A stretch of DNA of 64,000 nucleotides from Pelagibacterium lentulum (GTDB lineage Bacteria > Pseudomonadota > Alphaproteobacteria > Rhizobiales > Devosiaceae): positions 108,969 to 172,968 of the forward strand of contig NZ_RZMW01000032.1 in NCBI RefSeq assembly GCF_003992625.1, in the 5' to 3' direction. The notes under the pieces are model-generated. The model had not been told where the DNA came from, ran no database searches, and saw nothing but the letters and a program-made list of their open reading frames with translations. Positions 53,546 through 62,217 of the stretch are shown piece after piece (position 1 is the stretch's first letter; each line of letters opens with the position of its first letter). The position numbers and the translations under genes were made by a program.

Positions 53546-53583
53546 GCGTTAACACTTTATCAACCTTTCCGATCCGTTAACGC
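53546..53583. promoter_or_regulatory. GCGTTAAC inverted repeat upstream of the secreted protein
   Basis: GCGTTAAC (53546-53553) and GTTAACGC (53576-53583) form an 8-bp inverted repeat with a 22-bp centre; each contains GTTAAC. The first arm continues as TTAA-CACTTTA-TCAA, one base short of the CtrA full box. An AT-rich tract follows to about 53660. This is 28-65 bp upstream of the start at 53518. Confidence 0.4.
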
Positions 53584-53680
53584 AAAGGCCTTTTTGCCCC
53601 ATGGTTAATATCTAAAAATTTCATAAAATTGCATATATTTCAATTTGTTAGCAGTTGCGCCCAATGCGTGTCGCGCAATG

Positions 53681-53711
53681 AAAAAAAGCCACCGGCTTTG
53701 CGCGCGGTGGC
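53681..53711 (-). terminator. Intrinsic terminator of the HD-domain gene
   Basis: On the minus strand a 7-bp stem (GCCACCG 53688-53694 and CGGTGGC 53705-53711) is followed by seven T residues, 28 bp past the gene's stop. Confidence 0.85.
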
Positions 53712-53738
53712 CTTGGAAAAGGTCTGCTGAGTGAGAAT

Positions 53739-54344
53739 TTATTGCACGGATAAACTGTCAAAGACGGACATGAACTGCTCATGGGCCTCCTGGGTCGGCC
53801 AGGGCCGGATCAGACGCTCAAAGCCGGGTAGGTCGAACCCTGCCAGTGTTGGCTCGCCGAAAATCTTGCGCGCCTCATCGGCCCCGAACCCAGCCAGGTT
53901 CACCGCTTCAAAAAAGGCTGCCTCGCGGTCGGCGCGCTTGATCAGTTTCTTGATGGCGGCAGGCGGAATGGCTGCAAGACCGAACCGCACATGGATCGCG
54001 CCGAGCAGCCGGGCTTCGACGTCCTTGTAATTGCCGCCCATCGCCGCCTTGAACGGGGAGATGATGTCGCCCATCACATATTCAGGCGCATCGTGGAGCA
54101 GCGCATAAAGCTGGCCCTTGTCGTCGAGCGTTGGCTCCAGCATACAGGCGATATCGAGAACCAGCACCGAATGCTGCGCCACCGAAAAGGCGTAATCGCC
54201 GCGTGTCTGGCCGTTCCAGCGTGCAACCCGTGCAAGCCCGTGGGCAATATCGGAAAGCTCGACATCGAGCGGCGACGGGTCGAGAAGGTCGAGCCTGCGG
54301 CCTGACAACATACGCTGCCAGGCGCGGGTTGATGCGCGTGCCAT
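53739..54344 (-). CDS. HD-domain phosphohydrolase, YfbR-like
   Basis: The 201-residue protein has the HD motif set: FSVAQHSVLVLDIACML, then YALLHDAPEYVMGDIISPFK, with the metal-binding His-Asp pair, and a distal Asp in KRADREAAFFEA. It resembles YfbR-type 5'-deoxynucleotidases. It starts MARASTRAWQRMLSGRRLDLLDPSPLDVE. It follows the ygfZ-like gene by 21 bp on the same strand, probably co-transcribed. A terminator follows. Substrate is inferred from the family. Confidence 0.88.
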   Translation of the reverse strand: MARASTRAWQRMLSGRRLDLLDPSPLDVELSDIAHGLARVARWNGQTRGDYAFSVAQHSVLVLDIACMLEPTLDDKGQLYALLHDAPEYVMGDIISPFKAAMGGNYKDVEARLLGAIHVRFGLAAIPPAAIKKLIKRADREAAFFEAVNLAGFGADEARKIFGEPTLAGFDLPGFERLIRPWPTQEAHEQFMSVFDSLSVQ

Positions 54345-54365
54345 ATTGCCCCCGGTTCAGGTTTG

Positions 54366-55196
54366 TTAGTCGTCAGAATCGCCGCCCGGCGAACCGAAAG
54401 CGTAACGCGCCCATTCGGGCAGGGCAAGCGTGACGGGCGTGTCGCCGGCCACTACATTTTCGGGGTCATCGATCTTGTCGATTCTAACAATGGCAACCGC
54501 CTGTCCGGCAACAACCTGACCGAACGTGCCGACCGATTTCCCATCAACGGTCAGTGTCTGGCTGTCCAGATTTTCAGGCAGTCCCGATACAATGGCCGGG
54601 CGACGGCGCGCGGTGCCGCGATGCTGCATCCGGGACACAACTTCCTGGCCAACATAACAGCCTTTCTTGAAGTCGATCGCGTCACGCTGGTCCATCCCCA
54701 GATCGTGCGGAAAAGCATCTTCGGTAGGAAAGTCCGGCCCCAGTTCAGCAATGCCGGCAGCAATCCGTGCTCCGGCCTGTCCAGTACCCTCGGCCCAGTC
54801 CGCTGCGATTTCCGCCGCTGCGATAATTCGGAACCCCATCTCGTTTGCGCGCGGGTCCTTGTGGCAAATTCCGGTTTCGGTTTGTATCGCGCTCCAGCCA
54901 ACCCTGTGACTTTCATTGAGCATTTCGATTTCGACCTTGGCGCGCAGCCGATACATCTTCATGCGCTTGAAAAAGGCTTCAGCCACGCTCTTATGCACAT
55001 CGAGCCAATAGGCGTCTCCGGCCCAGCCGATAAGCCCCTCGGCGATGATTTTGCCTTGCGGTGTGAGCAACGCAAACCAGCGCGTCAGATCGGCCTCTTC
55101 CTTAACCGGCGGCGTCAAGACATCATGGAGCAGATGCGTTGCGTCCGGTCCGCTGATGCGGAAGGCGACACGATCGGCACGCAATTCAATTCCCAT
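54366..55196 (-). CDS. ygfZ: Folate-binding YgfZ-like protein
   Basis: The 276-residue protein belongs to the GcvT-related YgfZ family with the hallmark KKGCYVGQEVVSRMQHRGTARRR, including the conserved Cys. YgfZ helps mature Fe-S enzymes, such as MiaB, in a folate-dependent way. It begins MGIELRADRVAFRISGPDATHLLHDVLT. The ATG at 55196 is used; an ORF to 55247 covers the ribosome region. It is upstream of the HD gene and divergent from the dihydroorotase-like gene. Confidence 0.93.
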   Translation of the reverse strand: MGIELRADRVAFRISGPDATHLLHDVLTPPVKEEADLTRWFALLTPQGKIIAEGLIGWAGDAYWLDVHKSVAEAFFKRMKMYRLRAKVEIEMLNESHRVGWSAIQTETGICHKDPRANEMGFRIIAAAEIAADWAEGTGQAGARIAAGIAELGPDFPTEDAFPHDLGMDQRDAIDFKKGCYVGQEVVSRMQHRGTARRRPAIVSGLPENLDSQTLTVDGKSVGTFGQVVAGQAVAIVRIDKIDDPENVVAGDTPVTLALPEWARYAFGSPGGDSDD

Positions 55197-55272
55197 TTCC
55201 CAATACCCTTGTTTTTGCCATCCGCAATCCGCTAAACCCGGCAGCAACCAAACCGATTACGGGAGATATGCC

Positions 55273-56613
55273 ATGAGTCGCCATTTCGATACGATCTATA
55301 GCGGTGGCACTCTGGTCAATCACGATGGCATAGGTGGTGCCGATATCGGCATCATCAAGGGCCGCATCGCCGCAATCGGCGCCCTCATGCACGATAGCGC
55401 CGATGAACGGATCGACTGCACCGGGCTTACCATCCTGCCCGGTGTCATCGATACGCAGGTGCATTTCCGCGAACCTGGCCTCGACCACAAGGAAGATCTC
55501 GAATCCGGCTCGCGGGCGGCCGTCATGGGCGGTGTTACCGGCGTTTTTGAAATGCCCAACACCAGTCCGCTCACCATCACGCGCGAAACCTTTGAAGACA
55601 AAATCGCCCGCGCGACAAACCGCATGCACTGCGATTTCGCCTTCTATATCGGCGGCACCAAAGACAACGTCGCCGAACTTCCCGCACTTGAGCGCCTGCC
55701 GGGCTGTGCCGGGGTAAAGGTCTTCATGGGATCGTCGACGGGCTCCTTGCTCGTTGCCGATGACGATGGGGTGGAAGCGATCCTCTCGGCCATTTCGCGC
55801 CGCGCCGCCTTTCATTCCGAAGATGAATTCCGGCTTGAGGAGCGCAAGAACCTGCGCGTTGAAGGCGACCCGTCCTCTCATCCGGTCTGGCGCGACCCGC
55901 AGGCTGCGCTCCAATGCACCCAGCGGCTCGTGCGCCTTGCCCGCAAGACCGGCAAGCGCATTCACGTGCTGCACATTTCCACCAAGGAAGAGATCGTCTT
56001 TCTTGCCGATCACAAGGACGTCGCCTCCGTTGAAGTGACCCCGCATCACCTCACGCTGGACGAAACCGCCTATGATCGCCTTGGCACCTACGTTCAGATG
56101 AACCCGCCCGTGCGCGATGCCGAACACCGCGAAGGCATCTGGCAGGGCGTTGCCAATGGCGTTGCCGATATTTTAGGCTCCGATCATGCGCCGCATTTGC
56201 GCGAGGAAAAGGACAAGCCTTACCCCGCGTCACCCTCTGGCATGACGGGCGTGCAAACGCTCGTGCCGATTATGCTTGATCACGTCAACGCGGGACGCCT
56301 GAGCCTGCAGCGCTTTGTCGACATGACGAGCCATGGCCCGCAGCGCCTGTTCAATCTGGCTTGCAAAGGCCGGATTGCAGTCGGCTACGATGCCGATCTC
56401 ACGATTGTCGATCTGGGTCGCAAGGAAACCATTGCCAACGCGTGGATCGCCTCAAAGGCTGGGTGGACCCCTTATGATGGCGTCTCTGTTACCGGCTGGC
56501 CCATCGGAACCGTCATCCGCGGCAACAAGGTCATGTGGGATGGCGAACTGGTAACGCCCGCCCAGGGCCAGCCGATCCGCTTTGCCGAGACCCTTGAGCC
56601 GCAGGCCGATTAA
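55273..56613 (+). CDS. Dihydroorotase-like amidohydrolase with Gln in place of a metal His
   Basis: The 446-residue protein is a dihydroorotase-type amidohydrolase: LPGVIDTQVHFREPGLDHKEDL, GGVTGVFEMPNTSP, HSEDEFRL, HVLHISTKEE and DILGSDHAPHLREEK. The first metal motif is QVH (Q62-V-H64) where HxH is usual. The later ligands (His in HVLHIS, Asp in GSDHAPH) are present. It should cyclise carbamoyl-aspartate in pyrimidine synthesis if active. The start is ATG 55273, with GGGAGA before it. It ends 4 bp inside the convergent lrp gene. The gene symbol pyrC is plausible but not claimed. Confidence 0.82.
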   Translation: MSRHFDTIYSGGTLVNHDGIGGADIGIIKGRIAAIGALMHDSADERIDCTGLTILPGVIDTQVHFREPGLDHKEDLESGSRAAVMGGVTGVFEMPNTSPLTITRETFEDKIARATNRMHCDFAFYIGGTKDNVAELPALERLPGCAGVKVFMGSSTGSLLVADDDGVEAILSAISRRAAFHSEDEFRLEERKNLRVEGDPSSHPVWRDPQAALQCTQRLVRLARKTGKRIHVLHISTKEEIVFLADHKDVASVEVTPHHLTLDETAYDRLGTYVQMNPPVRDAEHREGIWQGVANGVADILGSDHAPHLREEKDKPYPASPSGMTGVQTLVPIMLDHVNAGRLSLQRFVDMTSHGPQRLFNLACKGRIAVGYDADLTIVDLGRKETIANAWIASKAGWTPYDGVSVTGWPIGTVIRGNKVMWDGELVTPAQGQPIRFAETLEPQAD

Positions 56614-57071
56614 ATCGGCAGCGGCCCGTCCGATTTCACTTCTTCGATCACCGGATAGGTGCGCGTTTCGCGCACCCCCGGCATATTGAGCAGTACGTCG
56701 CCCAGAAACGAGCGATAGCGCGTCATGTCCTTGAGCCGGGCTTTCAGCAGGTAATCGAACCCGCCCGCTACCATGTGGCATTCAAGAATTTCGGGCACCT
56801 TGCGCACCGCCTTTGAGAACTTGTCGAAAGCGTCCGGCGTCGTCTTGTCCAGAGAGACCTCCACCAGCACCAAAAGATCGAGCCCTACCTTGTGCGGGTC
56901 TATGCGCGCACCAAAACCGGCAATGAATCCCTGACGCTGCAAGCGGCGCAACCGGTCGCTCATTGATGTAGGGGCCATGCCCACCCTTGCCGCCAGTTCG
57001 GCATTGGTGATGCGCCCGTCCAGTTGCAATTCGTTCAATATGCGCCGGTCAAGTCGATCCAGATCCGTCAA
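56610..57071 (-). CDS. putR: Lrp/AsnC family regulator (PutR-like)
   Basis: The 153-residue regulator has a helix-turn-helix (RRILNELQLDGRITNAELAARVGMAPTSMSDRLRRLQRQGFIAG) and a C-terminal effector domain (VEVSLDKTTPDAFDKF, FDYLLKARLKDMTRYRSFL). It starts at TTG 57071, with a perfect GGAGG at the right spacing. It is divergent from putA, the arrangement of PutR activators that respond to proline in rhizobia and Agrobacterium. The symbol is inferred from context. Confidence 0.85.
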   Translation of the reverse strand: MTDLDRLDRRILNELQLDGRITNAELAARVGMAPTSMSDRLRRLQRQGFIAGFGARIDPHKVGLDLLVLVEVSLDKTTPDAFDKFSKAVRKVPEILECHMVAGGFDYLLKARLKDMTRYRSFLGDVLLNMPGVRETRTYPVIEEVKSDGPLPI

Positions 57072-57090
57072 TTTAACGCCTCCGATACAA

Positions 57091-57161
57091 AATTTCGTAA
57101 AAGCTACGTGACTTCAGCCAAAGCAGCAATGGAAATTCGGAATGTTCCATATAATTTCGGA
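57091..57161 (+). promoter_or_regulatory. Phased AATTTCG repeats in the lrp-putA intergenic region
   Basis: Three related words, AATTTCG (57091-57097), AATTCGG (57134-57140) and AATTTCGG (57153-57160), start 43 and about 20 bp apart, near multiples of two helical turns. Such phased half-sites fit an Lrp-type octamer wrapping DNA. They lie 60-130 bp upstream of putA and next to the divergent regulator start. Confidence 0.5.
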
Positions 57162-57223
57162 GCAGTTGGACGACGGCGAGTTCGCCCCCGACATGGACAT
57201 GCTGCGGTCAAAGGGAGATAGTT

Positions 57224-60200
57224 ATGGGTGTGGTTAAAACGGTAAAGGCAATGACCGATAGTGACCGGCAAGTGTCGGCAGAGATCAGGCGGCCCTTCGC
57301 TGGCTTTTCCGGGCGGGAGCGGGCGGATGGCCCTTTGCGGGCCGCCATCACCAACGCCTATCATCTTCCTGAAACTGTCTGTGTGCCCCCGCTCATTCAG
57401 GCGGCAACGGTAACAGAAGCACAAGCGCAAAACATTGCCGCCATTGCTGGAAAAGCCGTCCGCGCTATCCGCGCCAAAGGGCCGGGCGGTGGCGTCGATG
57501 GTCTGATCCACGAATATGCACTGTCCTCCCAGGAAGGCATTGCGCTTATGTGCCTTGCCGAAGCGTTGCTACGCACTCCCGACAATGAAACGCGCGATCT
57601 GCTGATTGCCGACAAGATCGCGCCGGGCAATTGGCAGGCTCATTTAGGGCTGGATCGCTCGATGTTTGTAAATGCCGCCACCTGGGGCCTCGTCGTTACC
57701 GGCAAGCTCGTCACGCCCGTCGATGAAAAGGGCCTGTCCAGCGCCTTGTCGCAACTGGTTGCGCGCTCCGGTGAACCGGTCATCCGTGCCGGGGTCAAGA
57801 TGGCCATGAAGATGCTGGGCGAGCAGTTTGTTTCGGGTCAGACCATTAAGGAAGCGCTGCGCAACGGTAAAAGACACGAGGCCAGGGGCTTTGCCTATTC
57901 CTATGACATGTTGGGCGAGGCGGCCACCACCGCCCATGACGCACAGCGCTATTTCGATGAATATGCCAACGCCATCCATGCCATCGGTGAACAGGCAAAA
58001 GGCAGGGGTATCTATACCGGCGCAGGTATCTCGATCAAACTTTCCGCGCTGCACCCGCGTTATTTCCGCGCCCAGTACGATCGCGTGATGAACGAACTTC
58101 TGCCGCGCTTAAAGGAACTGGCAGCACTGGCAAAAGGCTACGACATCGGCCTTAATATCGACGCCGAGGAAATGGATCGCCTCGAACTCTCGCTCGATCT
58201 TCTCGAGGCTCTGGCGCTCGATCCCGCATTTGATGGCTGGGATGGTATAGGCTTTGTAGTTCAGGCCTATTCCAAGCGCTGCCCCTTCGTTCTCGACTGG
58301 ATCATCGACCTTGCCCGGCGCTCGGGCCATCGCATCATGGTGCGGCTGGTCAAGGGGGCCTATTGGGACACCGAAATCAAGCGTGCCCAGGTCGACGGGC
58401 TTGAAGATTTCCCGGTCTTTACCCGCAAAGTCCATTCCGACGTCAGTTACATCGCCTGCGCGCGCAAACTGCTGGCCGCCAAGGATGTCATTTTCCCCCA
58501 ATTTGCCACCCATAACGCGCAGACCATGGCGACCGTTTATGAGCTGGCTGGTCCCGAATTCAAGATTGGCGATTACGAGTTTCAATGCCTGCACGGTATG
58601 GGCGAACCGCTCTATGAGCAGGTCGTGGGCAAGGACAAGCTGAACCGGCCCTGCCGCATCTATGCGCCCGTTGGTACTCACGAAACGCTGCTTGCCTACC
58701 TTGTGCGCCGGCTTCTCGAAAACGGAGCTAACTCGTCCTTCGTTAATCAGATTGCCGATGAAAAGGTCGCTATCGAGCGATTGATTGCCGATCCGGTAAA
58801 GCTGGCATCGGAAATCTCGCCGCTTGGTGCTCCCCATCCGCAAATCGCGTTGCCGAAGGACATTCTGGGGGCAGAGCGGCAGAACTCGGCTGGAATCGAC
58901 CTGTCCAACGAGCATCAACTGGCCCATCTCAAGGCTGCGCTCGACGCAACGCTTGAGCGTGACTGGCAGGCTCTACCGACAGCGAGCGACGAAAGCGCTG
59001 CCGAGACTGTCGAAATCAAAAACCCTGCCGATCACCGCGATGTAGTCGGGCAGATGCTGGTCGCCTCAGACCAACAGATCGCCAATGCCTTTGTGCGGGC
59101 AGGGCAGGCGCATACGGGCTGGGCAACAAAAGCGCCAGCCGAGCGCGCGCAATTGCTCTATGCGGTCGCCGACAAGATGCAGGAGCGTTTCGAGACCTTC
59201 ATGGGCCTTGCCATGCGCGAGGCAGGCAAAACGGCGGCTAACGCCATTGCCGAAGTGCGCGAAGCCATCGACTTCCTGCGCTATTATGGACGTCAGGTTG
59301 AAACCACCTTCGACAATCGGACACACCAGCCGCTGGGAACCGTAGTCTGTATTTCGCCGTGGAATTTCCCTGTGGCAATTTTCACCGGCCAATTGTCGGC
59401 GGCGTTGGTCGCGGGCAATTGCGTCATCGCCAAACCGGCAGAAGAAACCCCGCTGATCGCGCAGGCAGCGGTGGCACTGTTCCATGAAGCGGGCGTGCCA
59501 ACAGATGTTCTCCAGCTTATGCCTGGCGATGGCAAGGTCGGCGCGGCCCTTGTCGCGCATCCGGCGGTTTCCGGCGTGATGTTCACCGGATCGACTCAAG
59601 TGGCAAGGCTCATCCAGAAGCAGTTGTCCGAACGCTTGCTGCCCAACGGACGGCCCATCCCGTTGATTGCCGAAACCGGCGGCCAGAACGCGCTGGTTGT
59701 TGACAGTTCGGCCCTCACCGAACAGGTGGTGATCGACGTTCTCGCGTCCGCCTTCGACAGCGCTGGTCAGCGCTGCTCCGCCCTTCGCCTGCTTTGCCTT
59801 CAGGATGAAGCGGCCGAGCGCACCATGGAAATGCTCAAGGGCGCCATGGCCGAACTCAGGATCGGCAATCCCGATCGAATCGCGACCGACATTGGGCCGG
59901 TCATCACCGGGGAAGCCAAAACCAATATCGAAAACTACATCGCGCAAATGGCCGGGAAAGGCCATGCCATCACCCAGCTCGAACTGCCCCCCCATTGCGC
60001 GCACGGCACTTTCGTTCCGCCGACAATCATAGAGCTGTCCGATATTTCCGAGCTTGGCGAGGAAGTTTTCGGTCCGGTCCTGCATGTCGTCCGGTTCAAG
60101 CGCAACGCCCTTGATGCCATGATCGAAAAGATCAATGCGCTTGGCTATGGCCTCACTTTTGGCCTGCACACCCGCATTGACACGACCATTGCCGAAGTGA

Positions 60201-60949
60201 CCTCGAAGATCGAGGTCGGCAATATCTATATCAACCGCAATCAGATCGGCGCCGTTGTTGGCGTGCAGCCATTCGGCGGGCATGGTCTGTCCGGTTCTGG
60301 CCCCAAGGCTGGCGGGCCGCTTTATCTGCGCCGCCTTGTGTCCACAACAGACCAGAACGTTCCCGGTCTTCCGGCACGGCAGGCTGGCCCGACCCTTGCT
60401 GCGTTCTTCCAATGGGTCGAGGAAAAGGGATATGCCGATCTTGCGCGGGCCGCACTCGATTACGGCACCCATCCGGCCATCAACGCCTTTGTGGAGTTGC
60501 CGGGCCCTGTCGGTGAGCGCAATACCTACATGACTCGCGCCAAGGGAACGGTGCTGGTAAAGGCCATATCCATGACCGGGTTGGTACACGGCATCTCAGC
60601 CGCACTCGCGGCAGGCAACAATGCGCGCGTCCAGACCGATCCGATCCTCGGTTCGGTCCTCAACAGCCTACCGCCGGAAGTGGCCTTGCGGGTAAGCGCA
60701 GCTAAAGAGGAAACGCCACAAGGCGCGGTGCAGGCCATCCTTGTCGAAGGCGACGCCGAAACGATTGCCAATGCCTGCGCGCAGGCGGCCCGGTGGCGTG
60801 GCCCGGTTATCAATGTTCAGGGCGCGTCAGCAGAAGATCTTGCTTCCGGCATTGCAGTCTTTGCCGTCGATCTGTTGGTCGATGAAGTCGCAACCAGCGT
60901 CAACACCGCCGCAGCCGGTGGCAATGCCTCGCTCATGGCGCTTGCCTGA
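57224..60949 (+). CDS. putA: Bifunctional proline dehydrogenase / glutamate semialdehyde dehydrogenase
   Basis: The 1241-residue enzyme oxidises proline to glutamate in two steps. The proline dehydrogenase barrel (about 190-480) contains GRGIYTGAGISIKLSALHPRY and VRLVKGAYWDTEIKRAQ, which bind FAD and substrate. The aldehyde dehydrogenase domain has catalytic Cys851 (SAGQRCSALR) and Glu817 (AETGGQNALVV), followed by EEVFGPVLHVVRF. The N-terminal ribbon-helix-helix of E. coli PutA is absent, so it cannot repress itself; the divergent Lrp-type gene should control it. The start has AAGGGAGA at a good distance. Confidence 0.97.
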   Translation: MGVVKTVKAMTDSDRQVSAEIRRPFAGFSGRERADGPLRAAITNAYHLPETVCVPPLIQAATVTEAQAQNIAAIAGKAVRAIRAKGPGGGVDGLIHEYALSSQEGIALMCLAEALLRTPDNETRDLLIADKIAPGNWQAHLGLDRSMFVNAATWGLVVTGKLVTPVDEKGLSSALSQLVARSGEPVIRAGVKMAMKMLGEQFVSGQTIKEALRNGKRHEARGFAYSYDMLGEAATTAHDAQRYFDEYANAIHAIGEQAKGRGIYTGAGISIKLSALHPRYFRAQYDRVMNELLPRLKELAALAKGYDIGLNIDAEEMDRLELSLDLLEALALDPAFDGWDGIGFVVQAYSKRCPFVLDWIIDLARRSGHRIMVRLVKGAYWDTEIKRAQVDGLEDFPVFTRKVHSDVSYIACARKLLAAKDVIFPQFATHNAQTMATVYELAGPEFKIGDYEFQCLHGMGEPLYEQVVGKDKLNRPCRIYAPVGTHETLLAYLVRRLLENGANSSFVNQIADEKVAIERLIADPVKLASEISPLGAPHPQIALPKDILGAERQNSAGIDLSNEHQLAHLKAALDATLERDWQALPTASDESAAETVEIKNPADHRDVVGQMLVASDQQIANAFVRAGQAHTGWATKAPAERAQLLYAVADKMQERFETFMGLAMREAGKTAANAIAEVREAIDFLRYYGRQVETTFDNRTHQPLGTVVCISPWNFPVAIFTGQLSAALVAGNCVIAKPAEETPLIAQAAVALFHEAGVPTDVLQLMPGDGKVGAALVAHPAVSGVMFTGSTQVARLIQKQLSERLLPNGRPIPLIAETGGQNALVVDSSALTEQVVIDVLASAFDSAGQRCSALRLLCLQDEAAERTMEMLKGAMAELRIGNPDRIATDIGPVITGEAKTNIENYIAQMAGKGHAITQLELPPHCAHGTFVPPTIIELSDISELGEEVFGPVLHVVRFKRNALDAMIEKINALGYGLTFGLHTRIDTTIAEVTSKIEVGNIYINRNQIGAVVGVQPFGGHGLSGSGPKAGGPLYLRRLVSTTDQNVPGLPARQAGPTLAAFFQWVEEKGYADLARAALDYGTHPAINAFVELPGPVGERNTYMTRAKGTVLVKAISMTGLVHGISAALAAGNNARVQTDPILGSVLNSLPPEVALRVSAAKEETPQGAVQAILVEGDAETIANACAQAARWRGPVINVQGASAEDLASGIAVFAVDLLVDEVATSVNTAAAGGNASLMALA

Positions 60950-61020
60950 TCGTTGAAATGTCCAAATGACATCATTGACTTGGCGACCGCAATCGTATTG
61001 CTGATCTGCCAGAAGGAGTA

Positions 61021-62217
61021 ATGCACATGATGGATGGCTTGGCCCAACACCTCTCGGCCGAACTCGAGCAGATCAAAGCCGATGGTCTTTTTAAGTCCGA
61101 GACGGTGATCGGTTCGGCTCAAATGGGCACAGTCACGGTCGCAGGGCGCGATATGGTCAATCTGTGCGCCAACAATTATCTCGGGCTGGCCGATGACCCG
61201 CAGGTGGTCGAGGCCAGCATCGCCGCGCTTGAGAAATACGGCTCGGGCATGGCTTCTGTCCGCTTCATCTGCGGCACACATGAACTGCACAAGCAACTCG
61301 AAACAACTGTCGCCCGCTATCTCGAAAAGGATGACGCCATCCTTTTCGGCTCTTGCTTTGACGCCAATGGCGGCATTTTTGAAACCCTGCTCGGGCCCGA
61401 CGATGCGGTGATTTCCGATACGCTTAACCACGCCTCGATCATCGACGGCGTGCGGCTTTCCAAGGCCCGGCGCTACCGCTTCCACACATCCGACATGGAC
61501 GATCTCGAGCTCCAGCTCAAGGCCGCCGAGGACGACGGCGCCCGCTTCAAGCTCATCGTTACCGATGGCGTTTTCTCGATGGACGGCTACATCGCCAAAC
61601 TGCCCGAAATCTGCGACCTGGCCCAGCGCTACAAAGCGGTGGTGATGATAGATGAATGCCACGCCACCGGCCATCTGGGCGAAAAGGGCAAGGGCACGCC
61701 CCACCTTACCGGCGCCGGTAATCGGGTCGACATCATCTCGGGCACGTTCGGCAAGACGCTAGGCGGTGCAATGGGCGGCTTTATCGCAGGCCCACAGCCT
61801 GTGATCGACATTCTGCGCCAGCGTGCAAGGCCATACCTCTTTTCCAACGCCTTGCCGCCATCGGTTGCCGCAGGCGCCATTAAGGCCATTGAAATCGCTG
61901 AAAAGGCCGACGATCGCCGTGCGCTGCTTGCAAGCCACACTGCCCGTTTCCGCGCCGCACTCGCCGAAGCCGGCTTCGATCTGGTGCCCGGTGAAACCCC
62001 GATCATCCCCGTCATGCTCTATGATGCCGTAAAGGCGCAGGGTATGGCAAAGGCCCTGCAGGATCGTGGCGTTCTCGTCTCGGCATTCTCGTTTCCTGTT
62101 GTGCCAAAAGGCAAGGCGCGCATCCGCACCCAGATGTCCGCTGGGCTAACCGATGAAAATATCGACTTCGCCATCGATGCCTTTATCGGCGCTGGCAAGG
62201 ACCTTGGAGTTATCTGA
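61021..62217 (+). CDS. kbl: Glycine C-acetyltransferase (2-amino-3-ketobutyrate CoA ligase)
   Basis: The 398-residue PLP enzyme splits 2-amino-3-ketobutyrate with CoA into glycine and acetyl-CoA. The PLP lysine is Lys245 in DIISGTFGKTLGGAMGGF. It also shows GSGMASVRFICGTHELHKQLE and VMIDECHATGHLGEKG, typical of the alpha-oxoamine synthase family. The start has AAGGAG. It is followed by tdh with a TGATG overlap, the usual kbl-tdh operon for threonine degradation, and its product glycine feeds the cleavage system at 7854. Confidence 0.96.
   Translation: MHMMDGLAQHLSAELEQIKADGLFKSETVIGSAQMGTVTVAGRDMVNLCANNYLGLADDPQVVEASIAALEKYGSGMASVRFICGTHELHKQLETTVARYLEKDDAILFGSCFDANGGIFETLLGPDDAVISDTLNHASIIDGVRLSKARRYRFHTSDMDDLELQLKAAEDDGARFKLIVTDGVFSMDGYIAKLPEICDLAQRYKAVVMIDECHATGHLGEKGKGTPHLTGAGNRVDIISGTFGKTLGGAMGGFIAGPQPVIDILRQRARPYLFSNALPPSVAAGAIKAIEIAEKADDRRALLASHTARFRAALAEAGFDLVPGETPIIPVMLYDAVKAQGMAKALQDRGVLVSAFSFPVVPKGKARIRTQMSAGLTDENIDFAIDAFIGAGKDLGVI

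Noticed and set aside
59066..60589. 507-codon minus-strand frame inside putA
   Set aside because: It lies wholly within a confident gene. Such long antisense frames are common in GC-rich DNA, and it has no recognisable domain.
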